Assembly (NCBI RefSeq): GCF_020329505.1 | Contig: NZ_JAGKJJ010000015.1 | Coordinates: forward strand, 62,001 to 126,000 | DNA: 64,000 nt | Source: Bradyrhizobium semiaridum | Lineage (GTDB): Bacteria > Pseudomonadota > Alphaproteobacteria > Rhizobiales > Xanthobacteraceae | Direction: 5' to 3' | Part shown: in pieces, positions 1-7,972 of the stretch | Numbering within the stretch: the first letter of the stretch is position 1 | Layout: every line of letters starts with the position of its first letter | Translations under genes and position numbers: made by a program | The notes under the pieces: generated by a model | Seen by the model: the letters and a program-made list of their open reading frames with translations, nothing else | The model's database searches: none | What the model was told of the DNA's origin: nothing

Positions 1-1
1 G

Positions 2-628
2 TTCAGCGCCACCTCCGCGGCCAAGGTCGATCCGCTGCTGCGGTTGGCGAGGACGGTGGGGGCTGCGTCCATTGTGGTGTCGGCACCGGCGGTCGGCAGT
101 GACGGCGCGCCGCTGCAGGTGACGCTGCTCGACCGGCAGCTGCGAGGTCTGGCCGGGCCGCAGGTTCCACGCCTGCTGCGCATCGGCCTGGTCTCGACCG
201 GGATCGCGGCGGCGGCCGCGCTGCTGCTCAACATCTATCTCGGCGGATCGCTGCAATCCCAGCGGGAGGACCTGCAACGCCAGATCTCGCAGCGCCGCGC
301 CGCGCTTCGCATCGGTGCCAATGGCGAAACCGGGATCGGGCTGCTGGCCAAGCGCAAGCAGACGACGCCATCGAGCGTCATGGTGCTGGAAGCTCTCTCG
401 CGCGTGCTGCCGGATACGACCTACGTCACCGAATTGCGCATCGAGGGCAGCAAAGTGCAGGTGATCGGCATGACGCAGGACGCGCCGTCCCTGATCCGCT
501 TGCTGGAACAGTCGCCCCAGTTCACGCGCGCGACCTTTTTCGCCCCGACCACGCGCGCGGCGAATGAATCGGCGGAACGTTTCCACGTCGAAGCCAATAT
601 CACCGCCTATTTCGGATCCGGCTCATGA
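2..628 (+). CDS. gspL: Type II secretion inner-membrane protein GspL, C-terminal part (5' end outside window)
   Basis: The frame is open from the first complete codon at base 2, so the start lies upstream and only the C-terminal ~208 residues are present. A single membrane segment (GLVSTGIAAAAALLLNIYL) is followed by a short coiled stretch and a ferredoxin-like PilN/GspL periplasmic domain (VLPDTTYVTELRIEG... VIGMTQDAPSLIRLLEQSP). GspL bridges the cytoplasmic GspE ATPase and periplasmic GspM in the inner-membrane platform of the type II secretion system. The stop overlaps the next start by four bases (ATGA), and the gene order L-M-N supports the call. The missing N-terminus should hold the actin-like cytoplasmic domain. 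Confidence 0.82.
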   Translation, partial: FSATSAAKVDPLLRLARTVGAASIVVSAPAVGSDGAPLQVTLLDRQLRGLAGPQVPRLLRIGLVSTGIAAAAALLLNIYLGGSLQSQREDLQRQISQRRAALRIGANGETGIGLLAKRKQTTPSSVMVLEALSRVLPDTTYVTELRIEGSKVQVIGMTQDAPSLIRLLEQSPQFTRATFFAPTTRAANESAERFHVEANITAYFGSGS

Positions 629-1194
629 GCACATGGTCCCGTTCGCTGACATCGATCAGCACCACGCCGCTGGTGGCGGCGACGAGCTATCTCGGCCTGG
701 CTGCCCTGCTGCTGTTCGTGGTGGTGACCTCGCTCACCGAGATCGTCGGCCTGCGCGGCGAAGTGGCGGCGACCGCTGCGCTGCTCGCGCAATTGGAAGG
801 CCGGCCGAAGGCGAGCGCGCCGCCGGGAGCGGCGGCGATGCCGGCCGGCTCGGCCTATCTCGAGGGCGCCACCGTCACGGTTGCCGGCGCCAACCTGCTG
901 CAGCGCGTCTCGGAGGCGGTGATCAAGTTCGGCGGCAACGTGTTGTCGACCCAGCTCGACGTTCCCAACATGCCGGCCAAAGCCGGCTTCATCAGCATGG
1001 TCGCAAGCTGCGAGATCGAGCAGCCGCAATTGCAGCAGGTGCTTTACGATCTCGAGGCCGGCATGCCGTTCCTGTTCATCGATCAATTGGTGGTGCAGCC
1101 GCCGACCGAAGGCGCAGCCAGGGATGCCGACCCGGGAAAGGGAAAGATGCGCGTGCTGCTCGGTGTCTCCGGACAATGGCGAGGCGCCAAATGA
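625..1194 (+). CDS. gspM: Type II secretion protein GspM
   Basis: A 189-residue bitopic protein: short cytoplasmic tail, one membrane segment at about residues 18-40 (TSYLGLAALLLFVVVTSL), then a periplasmic domain of the GspM-b type with the pattern GATVTVAGANLLQRVSEAV... In the type II system GspM pairs with GspL in the inner-membrane platform. The start overlaps the upstream gspL stop (ATGA), and the stop overlaps the start of the next gene, so all three are translationally coupled. The family is weakly conserved in sequence, so the name rests on both the fold pattern and position. Confidence 0.8.
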   Translation: MSTWSRSLTSISTTPLVAATSYLGLAALLLFVVVTSLTEIVGLRGEVAATAALLAQLEGRPKASAPPGAAAMPAGSAYLEGATVTVAGANLLQRVSEAVIKFGGNVLSTQLDVPNMPAKAGFISMVASCEIEQPQLQQVLYDLEAGMPFLFIDQLVVQPPTEGAARDADPGKGKMRVLLGVSGQWRGAK

Positions 1195-1847
1195 TGCGGT
1201 ACGTCGCAGCGATCCTCGCGCTCTGGGCCGTGTCGGTGCATCCCGTGCCGGCTGCCGTCTCGGACGTATCCGGCGACGCACTCGATGCCGGGCTGGTCGA
1301 CGATACCCGGCTGGGCGGGCGGGTGCTGAGTTCGCCGCCGCCTGCCGAGCCACCGGTGACTTCGGAACCCGTGACGTCGGTCCGGGCGCCACCGCCGCTG
1401 GCGGCACCGGTGGCCCGCCCTCTCAGCGACAATCCGCTATGGGGCATCCCGCTCAAGACACTGTCCAACACGCGCGACCGTCCGGTGTTTTCGCCGTCGC
1501 GTCGGCCGCCGCCGCCCGAAATCGTTGCCGAACCGGTCGTCGCCAAGCCATCGCCACCGCGCCAGGCCGAGGTCGAGCCGCCGCCGTTGTCGCTGGTCGG
1601 CACCATCGCGGGAGGCGATGAAAGCTTTGGGATTTTTCTCGATCAATCCACCAAGGCCCCGCTGCGGCTCCGGATCGGCGAAGATTTTCAGGGTTGGAAG
1701 CTGCGCACCATCAACGGGCGCGAAGTGACGATGGAGAAAGATCAGCAGGGTGCGTTGCTGGCGCTGCCGCAACCCGGCACGGAAGGCAGTGAGAATCAAC
1801 TCTTGCCGGTGAGCTCGGAGCGAAGGCCCTTCATCGTACGCCACTAA
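1191..1847 (+). CDS. Type II secretion GspN/GspC-like periplasmic protein
   Basis: 218 residues with an N-terminal signal anchor (MMRYVAAILALWAVSVHPVPA), a Pro-rich linker, and a C-terminal homology-region-type beta domain (LSLVGTIAGGDESFGIFLD... RIGEDFQGWKLRTINGREV) like that of GspC and of the proteins called GspN in rhizobia. Such proteins connect the inner-membrane platform with the secretin. Two in-frame ATGs (1191 and 1194) overlap the gspM stop; either could be used. The segment PLWGIPLKTLSNTRDRPVF is typical of the rhizobial GspN-type annotation. Last gene of the operon; a palindromic repeat follows immediately. Confidence 0.7.
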   Translation: MMRYVAAILALWAVSVHPVPAAVSDVSGDALDAGLVDDTRLGGRVLSSPPPAEPPVTSEPVTSVRAPPPLAAPVARPLSDNPLWGIPLKTLSNTRDRPVFSPSRRPPPPEIVAEPVVAKPSPPRQAEVEPPPLSLVGTIAGGDESFGIFLDQSTKAPLRLRIGEDFQGWKLRTINGREVTMEKDQQGALLALPQPGTEGSENQLLPVSSERRPFIVRH

Positions 1848-1948
1848 AGCATGATCGGGTAAAGTGCGAAGCGTTTTCCGAAAAGATCATGCTCAAACAA
1901 AGGGCTAAAGCGCGATGACGATTCAACCAAATCTCATCGCGCTTTAGC
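1848..1948. repeat. Intergenic palindromic repeat, family A (full copy)
   Basis: Two nested inverted repeats follow the gspN-like stop. GCATGATC (1849-1856) pairs with GATCATGC (1885-1892), and a 13-base arm TAAAGCGCGATGA (1906-1918) pairs with TCATCGCGCTTTA (1934-1946). A second full copy in opposite orientation lies at 36987-37086 and a half copy at 38810-38879, with conserved internal sequence (AAGTGCGAAGCG, TTTTCCG). It sits between convergent genes and could also end transcription from both sides. Confidence 0.85.
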
Positions 1949-1956
1949 GGCGGTTG

Positions 1957-2448
1957 CTAGTTGAGGCCGAGCCATTGTTGCAAGGCAGGCGTCAGCAGCA
2001 GCCCGAGCGCAAGGAACGGACCGAACGGCAGCGAGCTCTGGCGCTTCATCTCGTGGCCCGCGAGCATCAGGCAGCCGGCGACGCCCAGCGCTGCGAGCGC
2101 GGCGATCAAAAGCAAGGTCGGAACTCCGGCAAGGCCGACCCAGATCGCGGCGGCGGCGAGAAACTTGACGTCGCCAAGTCCGAGCCCTTCGACGTGGCGC
2201 ACGCGGAAATACAGGCGCTGGAATAGCCAGAACAGCAGGCCGACCAGGCCAGCGACGCCTGTTGCGGTCAACACGGCCATCGCGCCGTCGTCGATGGCGA
2301 CGCGGATGAGACCGAGGACCGCGATCGTGAGATTCAGCCGGTCGGGAATGATGCCGTGGCGAAGGTCGATCCACGCGACGGCGCAGCAGAGCACGACAAG
2401 CGTGCCGTAACTTGCGAGGAAATAGAGAGCTTCGCGATCGATATGCAT
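1957..2448 (-). CDS. Prepilin peptidase, short A24 form
   Basis: A 163-residue polytopic membrane aspartic protease of the type IV prepilin peptidase (A24) family, which cleaves the leader from pseudopilins. The two catalytic aspartates are visible: D28 in AWIDLRHGIIPD and D93 in GLGLGDVK, the GxGD signature. Roughly six hydrophobic segments. It lacks the N-terminal cytoplasmic Cys-rich methyltransferase domain of full-length PilD/GspO (about 270 residues), as in CpaA-like and other short forms. It faces the gspLMN operon tail-to-tail, so it most likely processes the pseudopilins of that system. No clear Shine-Dalgarno precedes the start at 2448. Confidence 0.88.
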   Translation of the reverse strand: MHIDREALYFLASYGTLVVLCCAVAWIDLRHGIIPDRLNLTIAVLGLIRVAIDDGAMAVLTATGVAGLVGLLFWLFQRLYFRVRHVEGLGLGDVKFLAAAAIWVGLAGVPTLLLIAALAALGVAGCLMLAGHEMKRQSSLPFGPFLALGLLLTPALQQWLGLN

Positions 2449-2688
2449 GGTGGCGAGAGCGGTGAGGGGGGGCGCGGTCGCGTTGTTGCAACAACTTGCC
2501 CGTGTTGAACAGCAGATTTCTCAATCGACCGGCAGATCCGACCTTGCGAGAAGTTGATCGTCGACGACAATGTCGGCATAGCAAAGATGCGACAAAGCAG
2601 CGCGCCTGTCACAAATCCGCATAGGATACCGACAATAGTCCGCATCACTGCGAGCCGCGAGCCCTCGCGGCGGATGAGTGGGTTGACA

Positions 2689-3474
2689 ATGTACAGGATG
2701 CGAGTGGCGACGTGCCTTGCTCTGCTGGCCGCGTTGGCTGGCGCACGCCCGGCGAATGCCGGCGCGCTGGAAGAGGGAGCCGAGCGCTATCGGCCGTATT
2801 TGATCGACGGGGTCGGCAGCGCGCTGGCAGGCGCGCGTGCTTTGCAGGAGCGCGCGGCGGCGGCGGATTTGGCCGGTGCGAAGAAAGCCTGGCTTTCGGC
2901 GCGCGCTGGTTGGGAGCGCTCGGAAGTTTTCACCACGGGTTTCGTCCCCGAGCTCGATGCGCAGATTGACGCCTGGCCGAACGCCGAGAGCGGATTCCAC
3001 GCCATTGAGGCGAAGCTGTTCGGCGCGGGCACCACCGACGTCAACGCCGATGCGGTGGCGTTGGTCGGCCATCTGAGCGATCTCAATGGTCGGCTGAAGG
3101 ACATCAAGCTGACACCACAGGGGCTGCTGGACGGCACCGTGCGGCTCGCCTACGAGGTCGGTGAGAGCAAGGCTGACGGCGGCGAGTCGCGGATCAGCGG
3201 TACGTCGCTCGACGACATGCGTAACAACATCGCCGGCATCGAGTTCGCCTACCACACGATCTTCTCGGCTGCGCTCAACACCGTCGACGGTAAGCTCGAC
3301 GAGATGGTGACCAACCGGATCGAGCGCCTCCAGGCGATCGTCGCCACGCCCGATCTTCCGCATGTCGACATCGCCGATCTGCGCCGCACCAGCGAGGAGC
3401 TGGTGGTGGCGCTGCAGGGCGCGTCGGCGAAGCTCGGCCTGCAGCGGCCGACCCTGGAGGCGCAGGCGCGATGA
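2689..3474 (+). CDS. Imelysin-like (M75/EfeO-type) exported protein
   Basis: About 261 residues with a signal peptide (LALLAALAGARPANA) and the imelysin-family GxHxxE motif (G102, H104, E107 in SGFHAIEAKLFG). The rest is helical, as expected for the two-bundle imelysin fold, and the length is near that of single-domain members. Imelysins are periplasmic proteins linked to iron uptake (EfeO, IrpA, ICMP); they are not proven peptidases despite the M75 label. The start is uncertain: ATG 2689 and ATG 2698 both give a good signal peptide and neither has a strong ribosome site. The stop overlaps the next start (ATGA), so it is coupled to a di-heme peroxidase-like gene. Confidence 0.82.
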   Translation: MYRMRVATCLALLAALAGARPANAGALEEGAERYRPYLIDGVGSALAGARALQERAAAADLAGAKKAWLSARAGWERSEVFTTGFVPELDAQIDAWPNAESGFHAIEAKLFGAGTTDVNADAVALVGHLSDLNGRLKDIKLTPQGLLDGTVRLAYEVGESKADGGESRISGTSLDDMRNNIAGIEFAYHTIFSAALNTVDGKLDEMVTNRIERLQAIVATPDLPHVDIADLRRTSEELVVALQGASAKLGLQRPTLEAQAR

Positions 3475-4847
3475 CTTCGCTTCGGTTGCGGCTGACCGCG
3501 CTCGCCTGCGGTTTGATGGCCGTTGCATTGCTCGGGCGTGCGGTGGCGTTTCCGGTCGACGGCAACAAGACCGTGTTGCCTGCCAGCACCGAGCTGAACG
3601 AGGATGCGCTCGACAAGCCGCGCGAGGTGTTCCGCTCCGAGATCACCGGCAGCAAATCCTATCTCGTGAATCTCGGCGATCTCGCCTTCAATTCGCCGGG
3701 GCTGCTCGGTGAGGTGGCGCGGCAGGCCGGCGTGAGCTGCGGCACCTGCCACGTCAACGGCGCCAACAACGCCAAGTTCTTCATGCCGAAGATGTCGAGT
3801 CGTCCCGGCACCTTCGACACCACCGGTCCGCTGTTCAATCCGAAGGCCGACAATCTGGTGCTCGATCCGGTGCGGATCCCGAGCCTGCGCGGCGCCCGCT
3901 ATCTCGCGCCCTATGGGGCCGACGGCCGCTTCGCCTCGCTGCGCGACTTCGTCCACAATGTCATCACCAACGAGTTCGCAGGACCGGAGCCGTCCCCGAC
4001 AACGCTCGACGCGATCGTGGCCTATATCCAGGACATTGACTTCCTGCCCAATCAGGACCTTGGTCCCGGCGGACGGCTGGTCGGCAAGATCAGCGAATCC
4101 GAGCGCCGCGGCGAGGCGCTGTTCGCAAAGCCGTTCCCGCATGATCCGGCGATGAGCTGCGCCGGCTGCCACGTTCCGTCGTCCGGCTTCGTCGATCATC
4201 AACAGCACGACATCGGCACCGGCGGCCTGTTCAAGACGCCGACCTTGCGCAACGCCGACTTCAACGCGCCCTATTTTCATGACGGCCGCTTCGACAATTT
4301 CGCTCAGGTGGTCGACTATTTCGACCGGACCTTCGATCTCGCGCTTTCGGCGCAGGACAAGCTTGACCTCGTCGCCTATCTGACTGCCGTCGGCGACGGC
4401 GCGCAGCCCTATGAACGCGACGGCGCCGGCGCGACGTTGAAGGAGATCAACGACTTCTCGACGGTGCTCGCGACCGCGATCCCGGCCGGCGACAAGGAGA
4501 TCGTTGCGCTGGCGGTCGATACGATCGGACGCGAGCTGCGCGAGCTCACCGAGCAATATCCCGATCGCAAGAATACCAGCGTGTCAGGCGGCGAGCAGCA
4601 GCGCGTGGTTGCTCGCAACAGTCTCAAGGAACTGGTGCTGACGCTGCGGCGAATCGATATGGCGGTCGCAGCGGGACGCCACGCCGACGCGGCGACCGAA
4701 TTCAGGAACTATCGCTATTTGATGGCGGCGGCTGTTCCGGCAGTGCTGGCGAGCGCCGAGCCGTGGTCGCTGTTCAATCAAGACGTTCACGATCAGCATT
4801 ATGCCGCGCTTCGTCAGGTGATGCAGTCGAAGCATCTGCGGCATTGA
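3471..4847 (+). CDS. Di-heme cytochrome c peroxidase/MauG-like protein (copy A)
   Basis: 458 residues with a signal peptide (to about residue 26) and two CxxCH heme c sites: CGTCH at 90-94 and CAGCH at 230-234. The layout and the stretch LDPVRIPSLRGARYLAPYG match the bacterial cytochrome c peroxidase/MauG family, which either reduces peroxide or oxidises protein partners in the periplasm. A helical C-terminal extension of about 140 residues (after ~320) lies beyond the usual family end; copy B at 7973-9403 has it as well. Coupled to the imelysin gene by a four-base overlap. True peroxidase activity cannot be told from sequence alone. Confidence 0.87.
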   Translation: MTSLRLRLTALACGLMAVALLGRAVAFPVDGNKTVLPASTELNEDALDKPREVFRSEITGSKSYLVNLGDLAFNSPGLLGEVARQAGVSCGTCHVNGANNAKFFMPKMSSRPGTFDTTGPLFNPKADNLVLDPVRIPSLRGARYLAPYGADGRFASLRDFVHNVITNEFAGPEPSPTTLDAIVAYIQDIDFLPNQDLGPGGRLVGKISESERRGEALFAKPFPHDPAMSCAGCHVPSSGFVDHQQHDIGTGGLFKTPTLRNADFNAPYFHDGRFDNFAQVVDYFDRTFDLALSAQDKLDLVAYLTAVGDGAQPYERDGAGATLKEINDFSTVLATAIPAGDKEIVALAVDTIGRELRELTEQYPDRKNTSVSGGEQQRVVARNSLKELVLTLRRIDMAVAAGRHADAATEFRNYRYLMAAAVPAVLASAEPWSLFNQDVHDQHYAALRQVMQSKHLRH

Positions 4848-5111
4848 GCGATTTGAGATAGACCAAATCATTTTTCATGTCGGTGTGTGCGGCAGCCATC
4901 GCTGCATCGACCGTGCGTTGAAGACGATTGCGATCGCTGGTTGAACAGCGGGCAGTCGTCTTGATGCATTGATCATTGCGGGTGCGCGTGTCTCGCAGAA
5001 AATTTTGAACAGTTCGAAATTTCCTCTGCGCTTTCATGCCAACGATACGCCTGCGTCATATTGTCGCACTAGGGAGAGAGTGTTGCTAACTGCAAACACC
5101 CGAGGTCGACA

Positions 5112-7175
5112 ATGGCTTTCAACGATAAAAGGAACTGGCGAACCAGCACGGCGCTCTGCGTAGCGTCTACGGTGCTCGTCGCAACTGCAGCGTATGCCGC
5201 TCACTATCCGGGCGGTCATAGCGATTGGGACAACCGCTCCCATCACAAACATCAGGACAACGGCAACAACGCCAAGCACGAGCATCACGGCGATAGCGAT
5301 CATGGCAACAACGGCCATGGCGACAAGGTGAAGACCGCCTCGCCGATCAAGCACGTCATCATCCTGATCGGCGAAAACCGCGGCCTTGACCACACGTTCG
5401 GCATCTACAAGCCGAAGGGCAAGGGCCAGACCATTTCCAACCTATTGTCGAAGGGCATCGTCAACGAGGATGGAACGCCGGGCCCGAACTTCGCGCAGGC
5501 GCAGCAGTTCTCGGTCGCCGCCCAGAACTCGTTCTACATCGGCGCGCCGCAGATCGCGAAGTCGCCCTACAGCGCGACCAATCAGATGCCGCAGCCGAAC
5601 ACTGCGGGCACCCCGACCGGACAAAGCGATACCTCGCCGCCGTTCAAGACGATCGCTGAGGCGAGCGTCGAGAAGGACATGGATCCGGCCGATCTCGACA
5701 TCCTCACCACCGGTTTCAGCGGTCTGCCGACCAATGTGCTGGACTCCCGCGTTCCCGGCGCTGGCTCGCTGACCGGACCGTTCCCGCTGCAGGGCCAGCA
5801 GATCAGCGACGACGACTACACCGGCGACACCACGCACCGCTTCTATCAGGACTGGCAGCAGGAAGATTGCAGCGCCGCCAGTGCGAACAAGAACAACAAT
5901 TCGGGCTGCCTGAACGATTTGTTCCCGTTCGTGATGGCGACCTATTCGGCGTCGAACAAGAGCATGGGTAACTCGATGGGCTTCTACAATGCCCAGCAGG
6001 GTCAGGCTCCGGTGCTGAAGATGCTGGCCGACCGCTTCACGCTGGGCGACAACTTCCATCAGTCGTTCCACGGCGGCACCGGCGCCAACCACTTCATGCT
6101 CGGTACCGGCGATGCTGGCTTCTGGAGCGACGGCAACGGCAACCCGGCCACGCCGCCGGCTACCGCGATCGCCAATCCGAACCCCGTCGCAGGCACGGTC
6201 AACCGCTACACTGTCGACGGCAACTTCACCGATTGCTCCGACGTGTCCCATCCCGGCGTGAAGCCGATCGTGACCTATCTCAACAGCCTGCCGTACGCGG
6301 CGGAGCCGAACTGCAAGCCCAACCACTACTACATGCTCAACAACGTCAACCCCGGCTATCTGCCGAACGGTGCGCTGTCGGGCGGCAACAATCTTCCGCC
6401 GTCGCCGGTTCGCACCATCGGCGACGCGCTGATCGAGAAGAACATCTCGTGGGCGTATTATGGCGGTGCGTATAACGATGCCGTTGCGCTTTCCAACGCT
6501 GCGGTGGCCGCCAACCCGTCGAAGCCCGACCTCAATGCTGCCGCGCTGGCCGATCCGGCCCACGCACTCGGGGTCGCCTACTGCCAGATCTGCAATCCGT
6601 TCCAGTATGCGACCTCGATCATGGCAAACCCGGCCGTGCGCCAGGCCCATATCAAGGATACTGCCGATCTGATCACGGCAATCCAGAACAACACGCTGCC
6701 CGCGGTGTCGTTCGGCAAGCCGGATGGTCTGCTCGACGGTCACCCGCAGAGCTCGAAGGTCGATCTGTTCGAGGCCTACGCCCTGAACGTGCTCAACGCG
6801 CTGGACAACAATCCGGAGCTGAAGGCCGAGACCGCGGTGTTCATCACCTGGGACGAAGCCGGCGGTTACTGGGATTCCGGCTACATCCAGTCGATCGACT
6901 ATTTCGGCGACGGGCCGCGCATGCCGATCCTGATCCTCTCGCCCTATTCGACGGGCGGCAAGATCTATCACAACTACGGCGACCACGTTTCGCTGTTGAA
7001 GTTCATCGAGCGCAACTGGGGCCTGCAGCCGCTCACGGTCCGCAGCCGCGACAACCTGCCGAACCCGACCTACTCGAAACAAAACGCGTATGTGCCGACC
7101 AACAGTCCGGCGCTGTCCGACCTGTTCGACGCGTTCGACTTCAGCAAGCCGGTGACGCTGTCCTACACCGAGTGA
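5112..7175 (+). CDS. Secreted phosphoesterase family protein (PF04185 type, copy A)
   Basis: 687 residues with a Sec signal peptide (cut near AAYAA-H), then a His/Asp/Asn-rich linker (residues about 31-75) before the catalytic domain. Hallmarks of the phospholipase C/acid phosphatase AcpA family are present: GENRGLDHTFG (87-97), HGGTGANHFMLG, FITWDEAGGYWDSG and GPRMPILILSPYS. These enzymes hydrolyse phosphomonoesters or phospholipids outside the cytoplasm. GAGG at 5102-5105 is six bases before the ATG. It lies 264 bases downstream of peroxidase copy A in the same orientation. Substrate is not predictable. A perfect palindrome follows the gene. Confidence 0.87.
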   Translation: MAFNDKRNWRTSTALCVASTVLVATAAYAAHYPGGHSDWDNRSHHKHQDNGNNAKHEHHGDSDHGNNGHGDKVKTASPIKHVIILIGENRGLDHTFGIYKPKGKGQTISNLLSKGIVNEDGTPGPNFAQAQQFSVAAQNSFYIGAPQIAKSPYSATNQMPQPNTAGTPTGQSDTSPPFKTIAEASVEKDMDPADLDILTTGFSGLPTNVLDSRVPGAGSLTGPFPLQGQQISDDDYTGDTTHRFYQDWQQEDCSAASANKNNNSGCLNDLFPFVMATYSASNKSMGNSMGFYNAQQGQAPVLKMLADRFTLGDNFHQSFHGGTGANHFMLGTGDAGFWSDGNGNPATPPATAIANPNPVAGTVNRYTVDGNFTDCSDVSHPGVKPIVTYLNSLPYAAEPNCKPNHYYMLNNVNPGYLPNGALSGGNNLPPSPVRTIGDALIEKNISWAYYGGAYNDAVALSNAAVAANPSKPDLNAAALADPAHALGVAYCQICNPFQYATSIMANPAVRQAHIKDTADLITAIQNNTLPAVSFGKPDGLLDGHPQSSKVDLFEAYALNVLNALDNNPELKAETAVFITWDEAGGYWDSGYIQSIDYFGDGPRMPILILSPYSTGGKIYHNYGDHVSLLKFIERNWGLQPLTVRSRDNLPNPTYSKQNAYVPTNSPALSDLFDAFDFSKPVTLSYTE

Positions 7176-7214
7176 TGACCGCACAATCGTCCAGGACGTG
7201 ATCCCATCCACGAC

Positions 7215-7248
7215 CAGCGCCGGCCGAACCATGGTTCGGCCGGCGCTG
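7215..7248. terminator. Perfect 34-base palindrome, probable terminator
   Basis: CAGCGCCGGCCGAACC (7215-7230), then AT, then its exact complement (7233-7248). It lies 40 bases after the phosphoesterase stop and before the next gene. It would form a very stable hairpin, but no T tract follows, so it is terminator-like rather than a classical intrinsic terminator. Confidence 0.6.
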
Positions 7249-7281
7249 CCATATTGATGGTTCGCAATGAGGCAAGATGAC

Positions 7282-7950
7282 ATGATGGTTTTTGGGCGCA
7301 GGACGATCGTGACCCGGCTGGCTGCAGCGGCAAGTATCGCGCTTGCAGCGGCATCGGCGGCTGCGCAGCAATTCTCGGCCGATCTCGTCAGAACAGGCGG
7401 CGGAGCGACGGCGGCGGGACACCTGCGCGTATCGGGCGAGAAAGCGCGGATCGAAGCGCCGGCCGTTCCCGACGGCTTCTTTCTGGTCGATGCGACGAAG
7501 CCGACGGCTTATTTCGTTCGTCCGCAGGCGCGGGTGTTCATGGATTCGCGGCAGTCGAGCCCGCTCACCCGGACATTCGTCACGGTCGATCCCGACGATC
7601 CCTGCCGGCAATGGCTGATGATGGCGCAACTCGCCGCGGAGAAGCAGCCGGAAACCTGGCGCTGCGGGCGCGACGGCGAGGAGATGATCGGCGGCCGCAA
7701 CACCGAAGTCTATCGGGTCGAGGCGGGATCAGGCCTCGGTTTCGTCGGCTGGGTCGATCGCGAACGCCGGTTTCCGCTCCGGATCAAGACCGCCGATGGG
7801 GTGATGATATCGGCCGATCACGTCCGCGACGAGCCTCAGCCGGCGCAATCCTTCGAGATACCGGCCGGCGCCAGAAAATTCGATCCGCAGGCGCTGATCC
7901 GCCGGATTCAGCAGAGCGATGTGAGGGTCGCGCCACCGGCCGCAGAATGA
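7282..7950 (+). CDS. Exported protein of unknown function
   Basis: About 222 residues with a signal peptide (IVTRLAAAASIALAAASAAAQ). The mature part is predicted beta-rich (FSADLVRTGG... GHLRVSGEKARIEAP... GFFLVDATKPTAYFV... VYRVEAGSGLGFVGWVDRERRFPLRIKTADG), which resembles the lipoprotein-carrier or DUF4412-like half-barrel pattern. I cannot assign a family with confidence. ATG 7282 is chosen over 7267 because GAGG (7269-7272) lies nine bases before it. It sits between phosphoesterase A and peroxidase B, with which it is convergent, and may belong to the same exported set. Confidence 0.65.
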   Translation: MMVFGRRTIVTRLAAAASIALAAASAAAQQFSADLVRTGGGATAAGHLRVSGEKARIEAPAVPDGFFLVDATKPTAYFVRPQARVFMDSRQSSPLTRTFVTVDPDDPCRQWLMMAQLAAEKQPETWRCGRDGEEMIGGRNTEVYRVEAGSGLGFVGWVDRERRFPLRIKTADGVMISADHVRDEPQPAQSFEIPAGARKFDPQALIRRIQQSDVRVAPPAAE

Positions 7951-7972
7951 GCCGGCGGCCTGCCGGCGGGTG

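Noticed and set aside
564..1847. 427-codon frame that could be read as one long protein over gspM and the gspN-like gene
   Set aside because: Its first 209 residues are an out-of-frame reading of gspM; the real gene begins at 1191, where the signal anchor starts.
5040..5075. Possible Pho box before phosphoesterase A
   Set aside because: Only GTCAT of one half-site fits and the second half-site at the right spacing fails.
5442..7283. Long minus-strand open frame (613 codons) antisense to phosphoesterase A
   Set aside because: High-GC shadow of the real gene: no ribosome site, Arg/Val/Gly-biased sequence without family resemblance, while the plus strand has clear motifs. Similar long antisense frames at 3249-4556, 20407-22488, 34261-35949, 38871-40865 and 43857-46169 were rejected on the same grounds.
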